NCBI RefSeq assembly: GCF_030823405.1
Contig: NZ_JAUSXC010000001.1
Span: 2,401,001 to 2,465,000, forward strand
Reading direction: 5' to 3'
Source of the DNA: Chryseobacterium ginsenosidimutans
Lineage (GTDB): Bacteria > Bacteroidota > Bacteroidia > Flavobacteriales > Weeksellaceae
Length of the DNA: 64,000 nucleotides
Below are positions 24,805-34,811 of this stretch, piece after piece (within the stretch, counting starts at the first letter, position 1; every line of letters begins with the position of its first letter). The position numbers and the translations under genes were made by a program. The notes under the pieces were generated by a model that was given only the letters and a program-made list of their open reading frames with translations, searched no databases and had not been told where the DNA came from.

Positions 24805-27800
24805 CTATTTCAAAACAGTAGCACTCATCATTCCAATCACGACATCGTTGCTAACTGCGGTTAACTTTATTAATTTCAATTCTTTGGTCGGATCAATCGG
24901 TAAATCTAAAATCGTTGCAGCACCACCATCAACCTGACGGTCTGTGAATCCTTTGATACTCGAATATTTACTTAAAGTTCCGCCTTTGTATAATTCTCCG
25001 GTTTTAAGTTTTACACGGTACGGAATCTTATCATCCGGAATCTCAAAAGCGAAATTATCATCAAACAAATCCTGCTCAATCGGCCACCAATTAGTTGGAT
25101 TTTTCAGCTCCAATTCTGTTGTTGAACCGTCCGCATATTGTACCGTAATCTTCCCATTAATAATTTGCGACTGCATTGGATTCGTAGAACCCGCCATCAG
25201 AAAATAAATTTTCTTTCCTTTGCCTGAAACCGGAATTTCAAGAGAATCAGAATAATTATCCCACTGACTTACAAACGCAATATTCTTATCCGTTTTATCA
25301 ATTAAGAAAGGGATTTCTAGGAAATCAACTTTGCCATTTTTTCTTTTGTTCATCAATCCACTGTCATCGATTTGAGCAGTGATTAATGGGTAACACCAAT
25401 TTCCGATGCCCTGCCACGGAAGTTGTAAAGTCGGAACTTCCAGTCTCGGAGAAAGGTATTTCTGATTGAAAATCTCAGTGACTTTTTCGTTGTATTTTGA
25501 AGCCAGTGAAATATTGTTAAATTCACCTTGGTTTTCAATTTCCCAGTCTGTGATTTCGATATTTTGTTTAATACCGTTGTAATCAAGAAGGATAGAATTG
25601 GTTCCTTTGCTTAAGTAATTTGAAGGAATTTCAATCGATGTACTTTGACTTTTTTGAATCGAAAAAGTTTTGTTTAAACCATTAATAATCAATTTTCCAT
25701 TAATTGGATTGGATGATTTGGATTGAAGCTGAAGTTTTTTATTCACCCATTTTGTCTCCAAAGGAAAACGAATATCCACATTCACAGGTTGCCACCAACT
25801 TGTTCCGTTTTGCTCAACCTGGACGAAAAAAGTTCCTTTTCTTTCTTCTTTAATTAGGTCAAACTGATTCCCATTCCGTGTTTTAATTAATTCCTGAGGA
25901 TCAAGAACATCTTTAATTTTCTTTTTTGAATCAAAATTCAATTGAAGACTTTCCGATATATAATTAACGTAATCGGTTTGTTCATTTTTCAATTCTGCTC
26001 CGGAATAATTGATTTCAATTTTAAAATTATTTCCTTTCGGCGTTTCAAACTGAATGATGGGCTGTAAAATAGAATTAGGTTTAACTTTCCAATCTACCTT
26101 TTTTCCATTCACTTTCACCGATTTGATGTTGGAATAATTTACAGGAATTTGCATCTCCAACGCCACAAGATTCTGATATTTTGATTTAAATAAATATTCA
26201 GTCTTCTTTGAAGTTCTCGTAAACTGATATTCCCAATCTGGAAGTTTCAGTTCGGCAGCATTCCAGTCTTTCGGAAAACCGGGTTTTATTTCAATTTTAT
26301 TTTCTAACAAATTAGGATAGACCCCGAAAAGTCCTTCTGTCAGAGTTCTTGAAGCCACACCAATCGGGTCGGCAAAGTCTCTATACAATTCTCCACGGAA
26401 CGCATCGTAATGGGAAAGCTGTTCAAAATTTCCCGGACTGATGCCGTAATACATTGACTCCACGAGATTTCCTTTCCAAAGTCGGTACGCATCTTCAGTT
26501 CTTCCGGCTTGCCAATACGCCAAAGCGGTCTGTAAATTTTCCGCCAAAGCAACATTGTTTATAGACCAATCATATGGTTGCCAGTTGGTTGTGGAAAGTG
26601 TGTGATAGTTTTTATCTTTCTGACCTTTCACCGTCACCGGAATCTTAGGCGTATAATTATTAATATATTGTAAGTTTTGATAATCTTCAAATTCATTCAG
26701 AATAAATGCATCAGAAACGTGGTAAATGGACCAGATTCCCGGTTTGTCGTGAACGATTTGATTGCCTAGAGCATCTTTATATTCAGCAAAATAACCTTTG
26801 TCTTTTATCCAAAGTTGGTTTTTCATTGCCTTTAAAATAGCATCAGCTTCTTGTTCGTAAGGTTGAGAATCTTCGCCAATTATTTTCGCCAGTTTCGCCA
26901 TTTCACGATTGGCTCTGTAATTATATGCAGAAGTGTGCGTCACTTTTCCTCCAGAATATTGAAGTGCATCACTCGCCCAAATTGCGGCATACGCATCGTA
27001 TAAGTCGCCACGTTTGAAATTTCGTTTTTCCCAATCCATATGACGAACCATCGTCGGCCACATTTTCTTCAGAAAATCTTTGTCGCCGGTATAATTAAAA
27101 TGCGAAAACATCTGGTCAAAAAACACCAGATTCATATCGTAATGGTGCGGTTTTGTGTTGTCATTGGGATTTCTGGAAATATATCCGCTTGAAAAAACAG
27201 AAGTTCCCATTTTCTCTTCGTGACGGGCAAGATTCCTTAAAGTATCCATTTGAACTGGAGCATTTTTAGGTTCTAAAACCTGCGAATTGGCGTAACTTTC
27301 AAAATGTTCTTTCGCTCGGTCGTGCCAGCTTAAAGCATCTGCTGTGTAAGCACCGCGCCACGCATTCAGTCGCATTCTCCACGCCACGGCGCCGTGAAGG
27401 AAGGTCGGACTTTCCCAAATCCCGTCTGCGGCAACCGCTAAATTGGCTCCGAAATTATTCAAATCAGCATCCGGAGTTTTAAGCTGAATTCTGTTCGTTA
27501 ATGTTAAACGGGATTTTTCCGCTTCATTAAATATATTTTTCAACTCTTCATCTGAAAAGTTTTTTTCTGATTTTCCTTTGGTAACCTGAATATAAATAGG
27601 TTGCTTTTGTGAAGAATAAGAAGCGTAAACAATCGGAGACTTATCTGTTTTATTTTGAGTAAATTCAGTAAGTTTTTCTAAAGTTTTGGCATCGGTCTGT
27701 TGCAACGAATTGACATTCGAAAAACTTCCGTTGATGATTTGAGTTTCTTTTTTCTTGTTTAAATAATTGAGTTGAAACTGATTATTATTAATCTGAAACT

Positions 27801-28368
27801 GATTATTTAGACAGTATTCAGGCAATAAATAAAATCCGGATTCCGGATCTGCGCCGATGTCACCGTTTCTGCTAAATATTGTTCCGCTTGCACCGCCATA
27901 AACTGCGTAGATTTTTGTTGAAGAATCTATATTAACGGTTTCCATTTTTAAAACCAAACCTTCTTCTTTAGCCTGTGCTAAAACGGTTAGTTTTAAAGTT
28001 CCGCTTCCAAGAATGGGGTCCTTAATTTCATACAACATTGAACCTGGTCTGTAACGCGTTTCAATTTTATCAGCCTGAATTAATTTCTTAATCGAATTTC
28101 CTTTCTGAATCACAAACTGAAGATTCCCGCCCATTCCCGGAAGATACAATGCGAATTCCGGTAAATCTCCGGCTTCAACTCTGGATGCACGGTTATCACC
28201 GTACAATGCACGATTGAAACGATACTTTCCGTTGACCAGTAAAAAATCGCCTTTGTCTTCTTTGTAATGCAGTTCACGCTCATTATTCTGCCAGTGTTTC
28301 GACTGGGAAAATGAAAGTGAGAATGCCGATAGAACAATCAGTCCGGCGAAAATGGTTTTTCTTCGCAT
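24805..28368 (-). CDS. Large secreted DUF4450-like six-hairpin glycosidase
   Basis: This 1187-residue secreted protein has a signal peptide ending in SAFSLSFSQ. The order appears to be an N-terminal beta-sandwich (to about 290), an (alpha/alpha)6 barrel about 300-700 (FLHGAVAWRMRLNAWRGAYT, PHHYDMNLVFFDQMF, TTNWQPYDWSINNVALAENL, SPGNFEQLSHYDAFRGELYRD), then several beta-rich domains to the end. It resembles the DUF4450 proteins found in rhamnogalacturonan loci of Bacteroidota, distantly like alpha-L-rhamnosidases. The bond cleaved is unknown. Its ATG is 1 nt after the GH28 stop codon, so the two are translationally linked. Confidence 0.6.
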   Translation of the reverse strand: MRRKTIFAGLIVLSAFSLSFSQSKHWQNNERELHYKEDKGDFLLVNGKYRFNRALYGDNRASRVEAGDLPEFALYLPGMGGNLQFVIQKGNSIKKLIQADKIETRYRPGSMLYEIKDPILGSGTLKLTVLAQAKEEGLVLKMETVNIDSSTKIYAVYGGASGTIFSRNGDIGADPESGFYLLPEYCLNNQFQINNNQFQLNYLNKKKETQIINGSFSNVNSLQQTDAKTLEKLTEFTQNKTDKSPIVYASYSSQKQPIYIQVTKGKSEKNFSDEELKNIFNEAEKSRLTLTNRIQLKTPDADLNNFGANLAVAADGIWESPTFLHGAVAWRMRLNAWRGAYTADALSWHDRAKEHFESYANSQVLEPKNAPVQMDTLRNLARHEEKMGTSVFSSGYISRNPNDNTKPHHYDMNLVFFDQMFSHFNYTGDKDFLKKMWPTMVRHMDWEKRNFKRGDLYDAYAAIWASDALQYSGGKVTHTSAYNYRANREMAKLAKIIGEDSQPYEQEADAILKAMKNQLWIKDKGYFAEYKDALGNQIVHDKPGIWSIYHVSDAFILNEFEDYQNLQYINNYTPKIPVTVKGQKDKNYHTLSTTNWQPYDWSINNVALAENLQTALAYWQAGRTEDAYRLWKGNLVESMYYGISPGNFEQLSHYDAFRGELYRDFADPIGVASRTLTEGLFGVYPNLLENKIEIKPGFPKDWNAAELKLPDWEYQFTRTSKKTEYLFKSKYQNLVALEMQIPVNYSNIKSVKVNGKKVDWKVKPNSILQPIIQFETPKGNNFKIEINYSGAELKNEQTDYVNYISESLQLNFDSKKKIKDVLDPQELIKTRNGNQFDLIKEERKGTFFVQVEQNGTSWWQPVNVDIRFPLETKWVNKKLQLQSKSSNPINGKLIINGLNKTFSIQKSQSTSIEIPSNYLSKGTNSILLDYNGIKQNIEITDWEIENQGEFNNISLASKYNEKVTEIFNQKYLSPRLEVPTLQLPWQGIGNWCYPLITAQIDDSGLMNKRKNGKVDFLEIPFLIDKTDKNIAFVSQWDNYSDSLEIPVSGKGKKIYFLMAGSTNPMQSQIINGKITVQYADGSTTELELKNPTNWWPIEQDLFDDNFAFEIPDDKIPYRVKLKTGELYKGGTLSKYSSIKGFTDRQVDGGAATILDLPIDPTKELKLIKLTAVSNDVVIGMMSATVLK

Positions 28369-28369
28369 T

Positions 28370-29773
28370 TTATGGTTTTAACTCGGTTAATGGCTTTCCG
28401 TTAACGGTTACATTTTTCAACATCACATTTTTAAGATAATCTACTTGATATGGAATTTCAACACCAGTCATTTTAGCATTAATCATCGTGAAATCCGTTA
28501 CAGGAGAAGTTTCGTAGGCATCAGAAAATACAGCATATTTCCCACCTTTATCAACGGTTAAATTCTCAACCCAAATATTTCTGATGGTAGGAATATGATA
28601 CCCCGGTTTTTCGTAATGCATATTGAAACGCACGGCAGCTTCTTTGTAAGCACCGACTTTTGTGTTGTAGAAAAATACATTTTCGATGATTCCGCCACGG
28701 CTTGAGCTGGTTTTAATTCTTAAAGCACGGTCAAGATTCTTACTGTCCATCACGTTTCCGATGGCATAAATGTTTTTAGCTCCACCTGCAATTTCGCTTC
28801 CGATCACAACACCGCCGTGACCGTCTTTCATTTCGCAGTTTTCGATGATGTGGTTTTCAGCAGGTTTTCCGATGTCTCGTCCGTCTTCGTCTCGTCCAGA
28901 TTTTATCGCAATACAGTCGTCTCCTGTATCAAAATAGGAATCTTTAATCCAGACATTTTTACAGGCTTCAGGGTCGAAACCATCGTTATTTGGTCCGTGA
29001 CTGATTACTTTTACTCTTTCAATTAAAACATTTTCACACAAAACAGGATTTAGATTCCACATTGGAGAATTTTTCACCAAAACGTCTGCCATATAAAAGT
29101 TTTTAGATTTGTAAGGCTGAACGAAATTCGGTCTCAAATACCATCCGTCACCGAAAATTCTTTCTCTTGCAGGTTTTCTCTGCGCCATATATTCGTGAAG
29201 TTTCGCACGGGCAGGATTTTGTCTTCCCGGACGCGATGCATTGTAACCATATTTTGTAGCGCCACACCAAAACCACCAGTTGTCTAAATCTGCATTTCCA
29301 TCTAAAGTTCCTTTTCCGGTAATGGCGATGTTTTCTTCTTCGTAAGCGTAGATTAATGATGAATAATTCATACATTCCATGCCTTCCCAACGTGTGAAAA
29401 CGATAGGGTAGTCGTTGCTGTCCTGGCTGAATAAAATCGTAGAACCGTCGCTCAAATGAAGATTGACATTAGATTTTAAATAAATTGCTCCGGTCAGGAA
29501 AACGCCATTCGGAACAACAACTCTTCCGCCACCTTCTGCGTTGCACTTTTCGATTGCTTTTTTGAAAGCTTCTGTGTTTTTCGTTTTTCCGTCTCCAATA
29601 GCTCCGAAATCGGTCACCAAGTAATCCACTTTTCTGAATTCTGGTTTTTTGATTTGTTTTTTTAAAGACTGAATCTCATTTAATGGCTGTTGTGATGAAG
29701 TCCAAGGTTTATATTGAGCCGAAATTGAGATCGATATTAACACTATAAAGAAGAATAAAGCATATTTTTTCAT
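28370..29773 (-). CDS. GH28 polygalacturonase-family enzyme
   Basis: This 467-residue secreted parallel beta-helix enzyme has its signal peptide ending near residue 19 (ISISAQ). The GH28 catalytic set is present: NND (Asp 264), GDD (Asp 285/286), DGHGG (His 319) and RIK (352-354). It hydrolyses alpha-galacturonide bonds, so it would act as a polygalacturonase or rhamnogalacturonan galacturonohydrolase. The neighbouring PL11, GH105 and GH106 genes favour the latter. It is the first gene of the minus-strand enzyme operon and has a GCAGGAT site about 90 nt upstream, like the susC gene. Confidence 0.92.
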   Translation of the reverse strand: MKKYALFFFIVLISISISAQYKPWTSSQQPLNEIQSLKKQIKKPEFRKVDYLVTDFGAIGDGKTKNTEAFKKAIEKCNAEGGGRVVVPNGVFLTGAIYLKSNVNLHLSDGSTILFSQDSNDYPIVFTRWEGMECMNYSSLIYAYEEENIAITGKGTLDGNADLDNWWFWCGATKYGYNASRPGRQNPARAKLHEYMAQRKPARERIFGDGWYLRPNFVQPYKSKNFYMADVLVKNSPMWNLNPVLCENVLIERVKVISHGPNNDGFDPEACKNVWIKDSYFDTGDDCIAIKSGRDEDGRDIGKPAENHIIENCEMKDGHGGVVIGSEIAGGAKNIYAIGNVMDSKNLDRALRIKTSSSRGGIIENVFFYNTKVGAYKEAAVRFNMHYEKPGYHIPTIRNIWVENLTVDKGGKYAVFSDAYETSPVTDFTMINAKMTGVEIPYQVDYLKNVMLKNVTVNGKPLTELKP

Positions 29774-30282
29774 AATGGAGAGACAATTGTTAGTTTGTAA
29801 GACAATCTTTAAATGATTTTCTTTATTTATTGCAATCTAAAATAATTATTATTAGAAATTATCCTGCACTGTCGGTGTAATATCAGTGAAAGTTTTTCGA
29901 AGTATATAATTGAACAAAATCTTTATCAACCCGTCCTGACAATTCAGAATATTCATGATAAAATGAAATATATATAGACTTTAGATTTTGCAGTATTAGT
30001 CTTTCCCAAAAGGTTGTAATGGGGATAATTCTTCAAATAAAAGATAGAGTGAAAAGTGCTATTATTGATTTTTATGCTAATAGTTTGAAGACAAACAATA
30101 ATTTCTTGCAAAAGGAAGATATAAACTTTCTGGATTAGTCTTATTTTTTGAAAAGCTATGAAATTCTGTATTCGATTCAATTTGATTGAAATCAATGATA
30201 TAAGAAAGTAGATGTAACTGGGATAAACTCATAAATACTAATAGAGCAAAATAAAAATTACATGGAATTTTTATTTAAACTA
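29774..30282. other. AT-rich intergenic region before the GH28 operon
   Basis: No credible gene was found. ATCCTGC at 29861-29867 is the minus-strand form of the GCAGGAT site found twice before susC, and probably belongs to the GH28 promoter region. An 80-codon open frame at 29953-30195 on the minus strand has the composition of random AT-rich sequence and was not accepted. Confidence 0.35.
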
Positions 30283-30308
30283 AAATCCCCTCAAATAAGA
30301 GGGGATTT
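30283..30308 (-). terminator. Terminator after the DUF892 gene
   Basis: Perfect 10-bp arms (AAATCCCCTC / GAGGGGATTT) enclose a 6-nt loop. On the minus strand they are followed by TTAGTTT, 11 nt after the stop codon. Confidence 0.8.
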
Positions 30309-30318
30309 GTGAAATATT

Positions 30319-30897
30319 TTATTTTTTTATTGCCTTACTGTTCAGTGTGGTGTCGGCTACTTTTGTTAAAAGTTCATCGCACTGTTTCTCTTCATTTAAT
30401 GTTGCCAACAGATTTTTGAGGCAGGTTTTTTCCTGAAGTATCTTAGCATATGCCGCTAAAGTACCATAAGTAGCGATTTCATAATGTTCTACTTTTTGCG
30501 CAGCCGCAATTATTCCTGCATCTCTTACAGGCCCCGGTTCCGTTTCTTCCATGATACTTTTGCCTTCATCAATTAATCCCTGCATTGCGTCGCACTTTTT
30601 AGCCTGAGCTTTTTTACCTAATGAAGCAAAACATTCTTCCAGTCTTTTTACATGTATTTGAGTTTCAGCAAGATGTTGTTCAATAGCTGACTTTAGTTTT
30701 TTCTCAGTAGCATTTTTATACATTTTCGGGAGAGCTTTTGTAAGAGCTTTTTCTGCCCAGTAAATGTCTTTTAAAGAATCTTCGAATAAATCTTTTAACT
30801 CTTTAGCTGCATTTTTTTTAGCAGGAATTTTTGATGTCGTTTTTGATGCTGTAGTTTTTTTTACAGGTGCTTTTTTAGCTTTTGTTTTAGTTTCCAT
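30319..30897 (-). CDS. DUF892 (YciE/YciF-like) ferritin-like stress protein
   Basis: This 192-residue cytoplasmic protein has an N-terminal tail of about 32 residues rich in Lys, Ala and Thr (histone-tail-like). A four-helix ferritin-like DUF892 domain follows: LKDLFEDSLKDIYWAEKALT, AIEQHLAETQIHVKRLEECF, AAQKVEHYEIATYGTLAAYA and ATLNEEKQCDELLTKVA. The Glu/His pairs are the expected di-metal ligands. Members are induced by osmotic or general stress in other bacteria; the exact role is unclear. The basic tail may bind DNA, which is inference. It is monocistronic with its own terminator. Confidence 0.9.
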   Translation of the reverse strand: METKTKAKKAPVKKTTASKTTSKIPAKKNAAKELKDLFEDSLKDIYWAEKALTKALPKMYKNATEKKLKSAIEQHLAETQIHVKRLEECFASLGKKAQAKKCDAMQGLIDEGKSIMEETEPGPVRDAGIIAAAQKVEHYEIATYGTLAAYAKILQEKTCLKNLLATLNEEKQCDELLTKVADTTLNSKAIKK

Positions 30898-31439
30898 AAT
30901 GAATTATATTTAGTGATTTATCTGTGAATTGATATAATGATGGTTGCAATTTTAAGACCAAAAAAGATATTTTAATAGAGTAACGGTCAAACCAATTGTT
31001 ATAAACCATTCATTATCAAAAGCTTTATAACATTAAATTTGCGGAAAACGACTGGGTAATTACCATAATCTTAATTATTTTAGTTAAATACTTATTATAC
31101 GCAGTAAGTATAAGTTTCATGTTGTTATTAAATTAAATAATATTGCTGAAATGTAATTAAATCATAAATTATTTTGGGATTTTATATATTATGGATATAT
31201 TTGTAATGCTAATGACATTGCTTTTCTGAAATCTAAGTTTATTCTTTTCTCAGTCTTCGCTTTTTCATCTGCTAATTTTTGTAACTAATTGTTAAGTGTT
31301 ATATTTTGTTAAATTTAATATTTCAAAAAACAATTTGATTTACTTACAGAAAGATTAACTGTTTGAAAATAATATCAATGCAGTAAAAAATGGGAATAAT
31401 CCCAATTAGAAATAAATACAACAATTTTAATATATTACA
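30898..31439. other. Long AT-rich region before the cold-shock gene
   Basis: These 542 nt contain no gene. TAAATTTG at 31034-31041 fits a plus-strand TAnnTTTG box but lacks a convincing -33 element. If used, it would give a leader of about 390 nt for the cold-shock mRNA, and long leaders are typical of such genes. Confidence 0.3.
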
Positions 31440-31634
31440 ATGCAAGAAGGAACAGTAAAATTCTTTAATGTAACCAAAGGTTTTGGTTTTATTACTCCAT
31501 CAACTGGAGGTCAGGATATTTTCGTACATACATCAGGTTTAAAGGATGAAATTCGTGAAAACGATAAAGTGACTTTCGATGTAGAAAATGGAGCAAAAGG
31601 TGTTAATGCGGTAAATGTACGTGTTATATCATAA
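31440..31634 (+). CDS. Cold-shock domain protein (CspA family)
   Basis: This 64-residue single cold-shock domain would bind single-stranded RNA or DNA and melt mRNA structure at low temperature. RNP1 (KGFGFI) and RNP2 (DIFVH) are both present, preceded by the usual QEGTVKFFN start. It has a long untranslated region before it and a strong terminator after it, so it is transcribed alone. Confidence 0.96.
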   Translation: MQEGTVKFFNVTKGFGFITPSTGGQDIFVHTSGLKDEIRENDKVTFDVENGAKGVNAVNVRVIS

Positions 31635-31664
31635 ATAAAAGAAAGATAAATCTTTCTCTATTTA

Positions 31665-31697
31665 AAAGCGGAAAAAATTAATTTTTTCCGCTTTTTG
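31665..31697 (+). terminator. Terminator after the cold-shock gene
   Basis: The 16-bp arms AAAAGCGGAAAAAATT / AATTTTTTCCGCTTTT end in T residues. A smaller perfect palindrome AGAAAGAT-AA-ATCTTTCT sits just upstream at 31641-31658. Confidence 0.85.
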
Positions 31698-31808
31698 TAT
31701 CTTAAAATAATGTTTATAGCAATTAATCACGCTTGCTTTTGAGACCGGAATTTAATATAAAATGCAAAGTGATAACTTTAGGTTAAGATAAAGTCCATAT
31801 GATAAATC

Positions 31809-31838
31809 AAAGAGTTGCAAATTTTTGCAACTCTTTTT
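31809..31838. terminator. Bidirectional terminator between cold-shock and TPR/AraC genes
   Basis: The arms AAAGAGTTGCAAA and TTTGCAACTCTTT have T-rich ends on both strands. It mainly serves the minus-strand gene whose stop codon is at 31845. Confidence 0.75.
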
Positions 31839-31844
31839 TATGAA

Positions 31845-33491
31845 CTATATAACTTCTTCATTAATAGCATCTTTTTTGAGCTGACTGATAAAATATGATG
31901 GTGTGACACCGGTTTCCTTTTTGAATATGACTGCAAAAACCTCTCTGGAAGAAAATCCTGATGCTTCAGCGAGATAACTTATTTTATATTCCCGGAAAAC
32001 GGGTGTTTCATATAATTTGTTGGTGATATAATGTATACGTAATTCGTGAAGATAATTATTAAAATTCTTGCCTTTGTGCTGTTTGATAATTTCTGAAAGG
32101 TACCTCGGATTTGTATTGAATGAAGTCGATAAGGAAGAAAGACTCATATCTTTTTTCAGAAATTTTTCAGATTTTTCAAATTTAGAGAGTTTATTCAATA
32201 TATAAATGGTAGTTTCTTCAGGAATATTTATAACATTTTCTGGGGTTTTATTTTCAGGCTCAATTAAAATAGGTTCAACTAAAATGGGTTCAATTTCTTT
32301 AGATATTGCTTCACTTTTAAGATTTTCAAGAGCGATTTTATATTTTTCATGAATTTTATCTTGATTTCGTCTCCAGAAAAGCCAACCGGATACTACAAGA
32401 ACAAAGAAAATAATACAAGAAATAATAATAATGTGCAATTCGTTGTCTTTGTGAGTTTTATCTTGTTTTGAATTGATTTTTTTTATTATTTTATCTGAGG
32501 ATAATTTATTAATATGAGATAAACTGTCGCTGAGGTCAGTATAAAGCGACATGTATTTTATTGTAGAATCTTTATTTTTAAGTCCTTCATAAGAATTGGT
32601 TAAAGTTGCATAGGCTGCAACTCTTTCAGAAGGTGATTTTTTTTCTTTCTCAAGTTTTATGACTTGTCTTGCATATTCTATTGCTTCTATATGCTTATTT
32701 TGTTCAGAATAAAAATTGCCCAAACAATTTAAAATAGGAATTTTATCAGCCTTAATTTCAGTAAATTTCCTGTTATTAATCGTAAATAGTGAGTTTTTTA
32801 GGTATTCTTCAGCAGTATCTAATCTTTGAGGCTTGTATACCATTGCATAATACATTCCCATATTCATATAAAGATAAGAGATCATATCATATTTTTCCTC
32901 TGTCTGCAGTATGTCTTTATTGTCAGTTATTTCTTTTGCTTCCTTTAAGCTTTTTTTGAAGTATGACAAAATAGTATCCTGATTTGCTTTTTTAGGAATA
33001 TAATAACCCGCAGCTAATCCTTGATATATCAGGGACATATGATAATGCTTCTTATTAGTATCAGTAATTTTATCGACGTAATATTTTGCATTTTGAAGTT
33101 CCTTATAATTTTCATCAAAAAGGCCAAGTGAAGAAAGGATTGAAGCTCTTTGGATAATTGCAGTAGAAACAGATTCATTATCATTTAGTTCTTTTGCCAG
33201 TTTTTCTAATTCTTGAGAATGTTCGATTGATTTTTCATTTTCTCCAATACTGCGATAAAGCATCATAAGTTTTTTTTCGCTGGCTATAATTCCTTCCTTA
33301 TAATCAATACTTTTTGCATCTTTATTTATTTTTAAGAATAATGCTAAAGTTTTGTTTTGATCAATGGAGTTTTTCTTACTTAAAGCGATTTCATTGTCAA
33401 TGTTTTTTTTGGTGATAGTCTCAACTTGAGTGTAATAAATACCGAAAATCAAACTGAGTACGAGAAGAATAATTTTTTTTGTTAACATCAT
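31845..33491 (-). CDS. Membrane-anchored TPR protein with C-terminal AraC-type HTH
   Basis: This 548-residue regulator has a signal sequence (LTKKIILLVLSLIFGIYYTQ), a periplasmic stretch of helical TPR-like repeats (to about 350), one membrane span (HIIIISCIIFFVLVVSGWLF) and a cytoplasmic C-terminal AraC double HTH (LSSLSTSFNTNPRYLSEIIK, then ISYLAEASGFSSREVFAVIF). This layout is widespread in Flavobacteria and suggests sensing outside the membrane and DNA binding inside. The open frame continues 8 codons up to a TTG, but the ATG at 33491 begins the signal sequence and is preferred. It is divergent from the secreted C1q-like cluster, which may be a target. Confidence 0.85.
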   Translation of the reverse strand: MMLTKKIILLVLSLIFGIYYTQVETITKKNIDNEIALSKKNSIDQNKTLALFLKINKDAKSIDYKEGIIASEKKLMMLYRSIGENEKSIEHSQELEKLAKELNDNESVSTAIIQRASILSSLGLFDENYKELQNAKYYVDKITDTNKKHYHMSLIYQGLAAGYYIPKKANQDTILSYFKKSLKEAKEITDNKDILQTEEKYDMISYLYMNMGMYYAMVYKPQRLDTAEEYLKNSLFTINNRKFTEIKADKIPILNCLGNFYSEQNKHIEAIEYARQVIKLEKEKKSPSERVAAYATLTNSYEGLKNKDSTIKYMSLYTDLSDSLSHINKLSSDKIIKKINSKQDKTHKDNELHIIIISCIIFFVLVVSGWLFWRRNQDKIHEKYKIALENLKSEAISKEIEPILVEPILIEPENKTPENVINIPEETTIYILNKLSKFEKSEKFLKKDMSLSSLSTSFNTNPRYLSEIIKQHKGKNFNNYLHELRIHYITNKLYETPVFREYKISYLAEASGFSSREVFAVIFKKETGVTPSYFISQLKKDAINEEVI

Positions 33492-33972
33492 TTTATGGTT
33501 TTTTTTAGTTTGCAATTTTAGTGCAATTTTATTTATAACTTGTGTTTATTTTGTGATAAATTCCGAAATTACCACTTTATAAATGTGTTTTAATGTTTTG
33601 ATATTCAGTTGTTTGTTTTAATAATATAAGAAACATTCATTAAAACAGACTGCTATACTGTTTACACACAATCTCATTTATTTTTCACTTTATATTTTTC
33701 TGTTAAAGTACGATTTATTTAATTGATTATTAGTCTATCAATAATAAAACAAGTATTAATTTATTCTTTTGGTTTGAATTTCCGAATTCACAACTTATAG
33801 TATTTTGAAATGATCTTTAAAAGTTTCTATTATTGTAACATATTTCAATTCCTATTGAAAAGTAGATTCTAAAAACACAACACAAAACACACAAAACTAA
33901 TGATTAAAAATTTTATTGCTTTTGAAAAAAATGGTTTGATCCAATTTACAGTTAGTAACACTTAAAAAATTG
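33492..33972. other. Divergent AT-rich promoter region
   Basis: These 481 nt lie between the TPR/AraC regulator and the first C1q-like gene. No gene, clear promoter box or repeat was recognised. Confidence 0.3.
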
Positions 33973-34794
33973 ATGATGAAAAAACACTATTTTTTTATTT
34001 CCCTGCTTGTTTACGGAGCTTCCCTACATGCTCAAATAGCTATTGCTCCCAATCCTTCCGATCACGAACCGCACCAGAATTCAATATTGGATGTGAAATC
34101 TTCAACACCTTCAAAAGCGGTGTTATTTCCCGTAGTTTCACAGATTACTGATGCAGCAGATCCGGATAATGACAACGGTTATAGAGGGGCAATAGCTTAC
34201 AGCAAAAATAATGCTGTAATTTATGAGCATGACGGAACCAATTGGTCAAGTATCTACAATTACGTTGTAGAAGTCAAGCCTCAGTATTTTGCTCACTTTT
34301 CGCGCTCATCTAATCTGAATCTTTCCTGTAATGGCGGATTTCTTCCTCCGTATGGTTGTACGGCTACAGGAATCATTCCACTTACTAACAGCGGAGGCTC
34401 TGATTTTCAAGGAAGTTCTACTAATCTTTCTTTAGCGTCAAATGTTGTAACGGTAAATGAAACAGGTTTATACAGAGTTACTTACAGATCTTATGCAACT
34501 TTCAACGGATTGAACACGGATGAAATTCAATTGAGACTTCAAAAATCTTTAATTGCAACTCCGACAGTATTTTCAACAATTGACTCTAAATCTTTTACAA
34601 GCGACAATGATAACTTAGGTTATTCCCCTGTTTTTAACGGATCGATCGTTATACAGGTTAATGCCGGAGAAAAATTCCGTTTACAAGGTTTCATGCAATC
34701 CGGATTTTCACCTTTGATCAATTCGTCGACCAGCTTTCAAAATAACAGTACTTACGGAATAGGAGAGCTGATTTTCGAGAAAATTGTTTTATAA
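33973..34794 (+). CDS. Secreted C1q/TNF-like jelly-roll protein, triplet A member 1
   Basis: This 273-residue secreted protein (signal peptide ending SLHAQ) starts its mature part with a motif shared by its neighbours: HQNSILDVKSSTPSKAVLFP, then GAIAYSKNNAVIYEHDGTNW. The C-terminal 150 residues alternate short strands (VTVNETGLYRVTYRSYATFN, IVIQVNAGEKFRLQGFMQSG) and end in GELIFEKIVL, like a C1q/TNF-type jelly roll. Such folds usually form trimers and bind ligands; no function is known here. The ATG at 33973 is taken rather than the preceding TTG. The next paralogue starts 17 nt downstream. Confidence 0.7.
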   Translation: MMKKHYFFISLLVYGASLHAQIAIAPNPSDHEPHQNSILDVKSSTPSKAVLFPVVSQITDAADPDNDNGYRGAIAYSKNNAVIYEHDGTNWSSIYNYVVEVKPQYFAHFSRSSNLNLSCNGGFLPPYGCTATGIIPLTNSGGSDFQGSSTNLSLASNVVTVNETGLYRVTYRSYATFNGLNTDEIQLRLQKSLIATPTVFSTIDSKSFTSDNDNLGYSPVFNGSIVIQVNAGEKFRLQGFMQSGFSPLINSSTSFQNNSTYGIGELIFEKIVL

Positions 34795-34811
34795 TCATTA
34801 ATTCTAAAATT

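Noticed and set aside
29953..30195. 80-codon minus-strand open frame before the GH28 gene
   Set aside because: Its composition follows the AT-rich background and it has no domain, signal or neighbours that support it.
31641..31658. Palindrome AGAAAGAT-AA-ATCTTTCT after the cold-shock gene as an operator
   Set aside because: It lies between the stop codon and the terminator, and is more likely part of the 3' untranslated structure.
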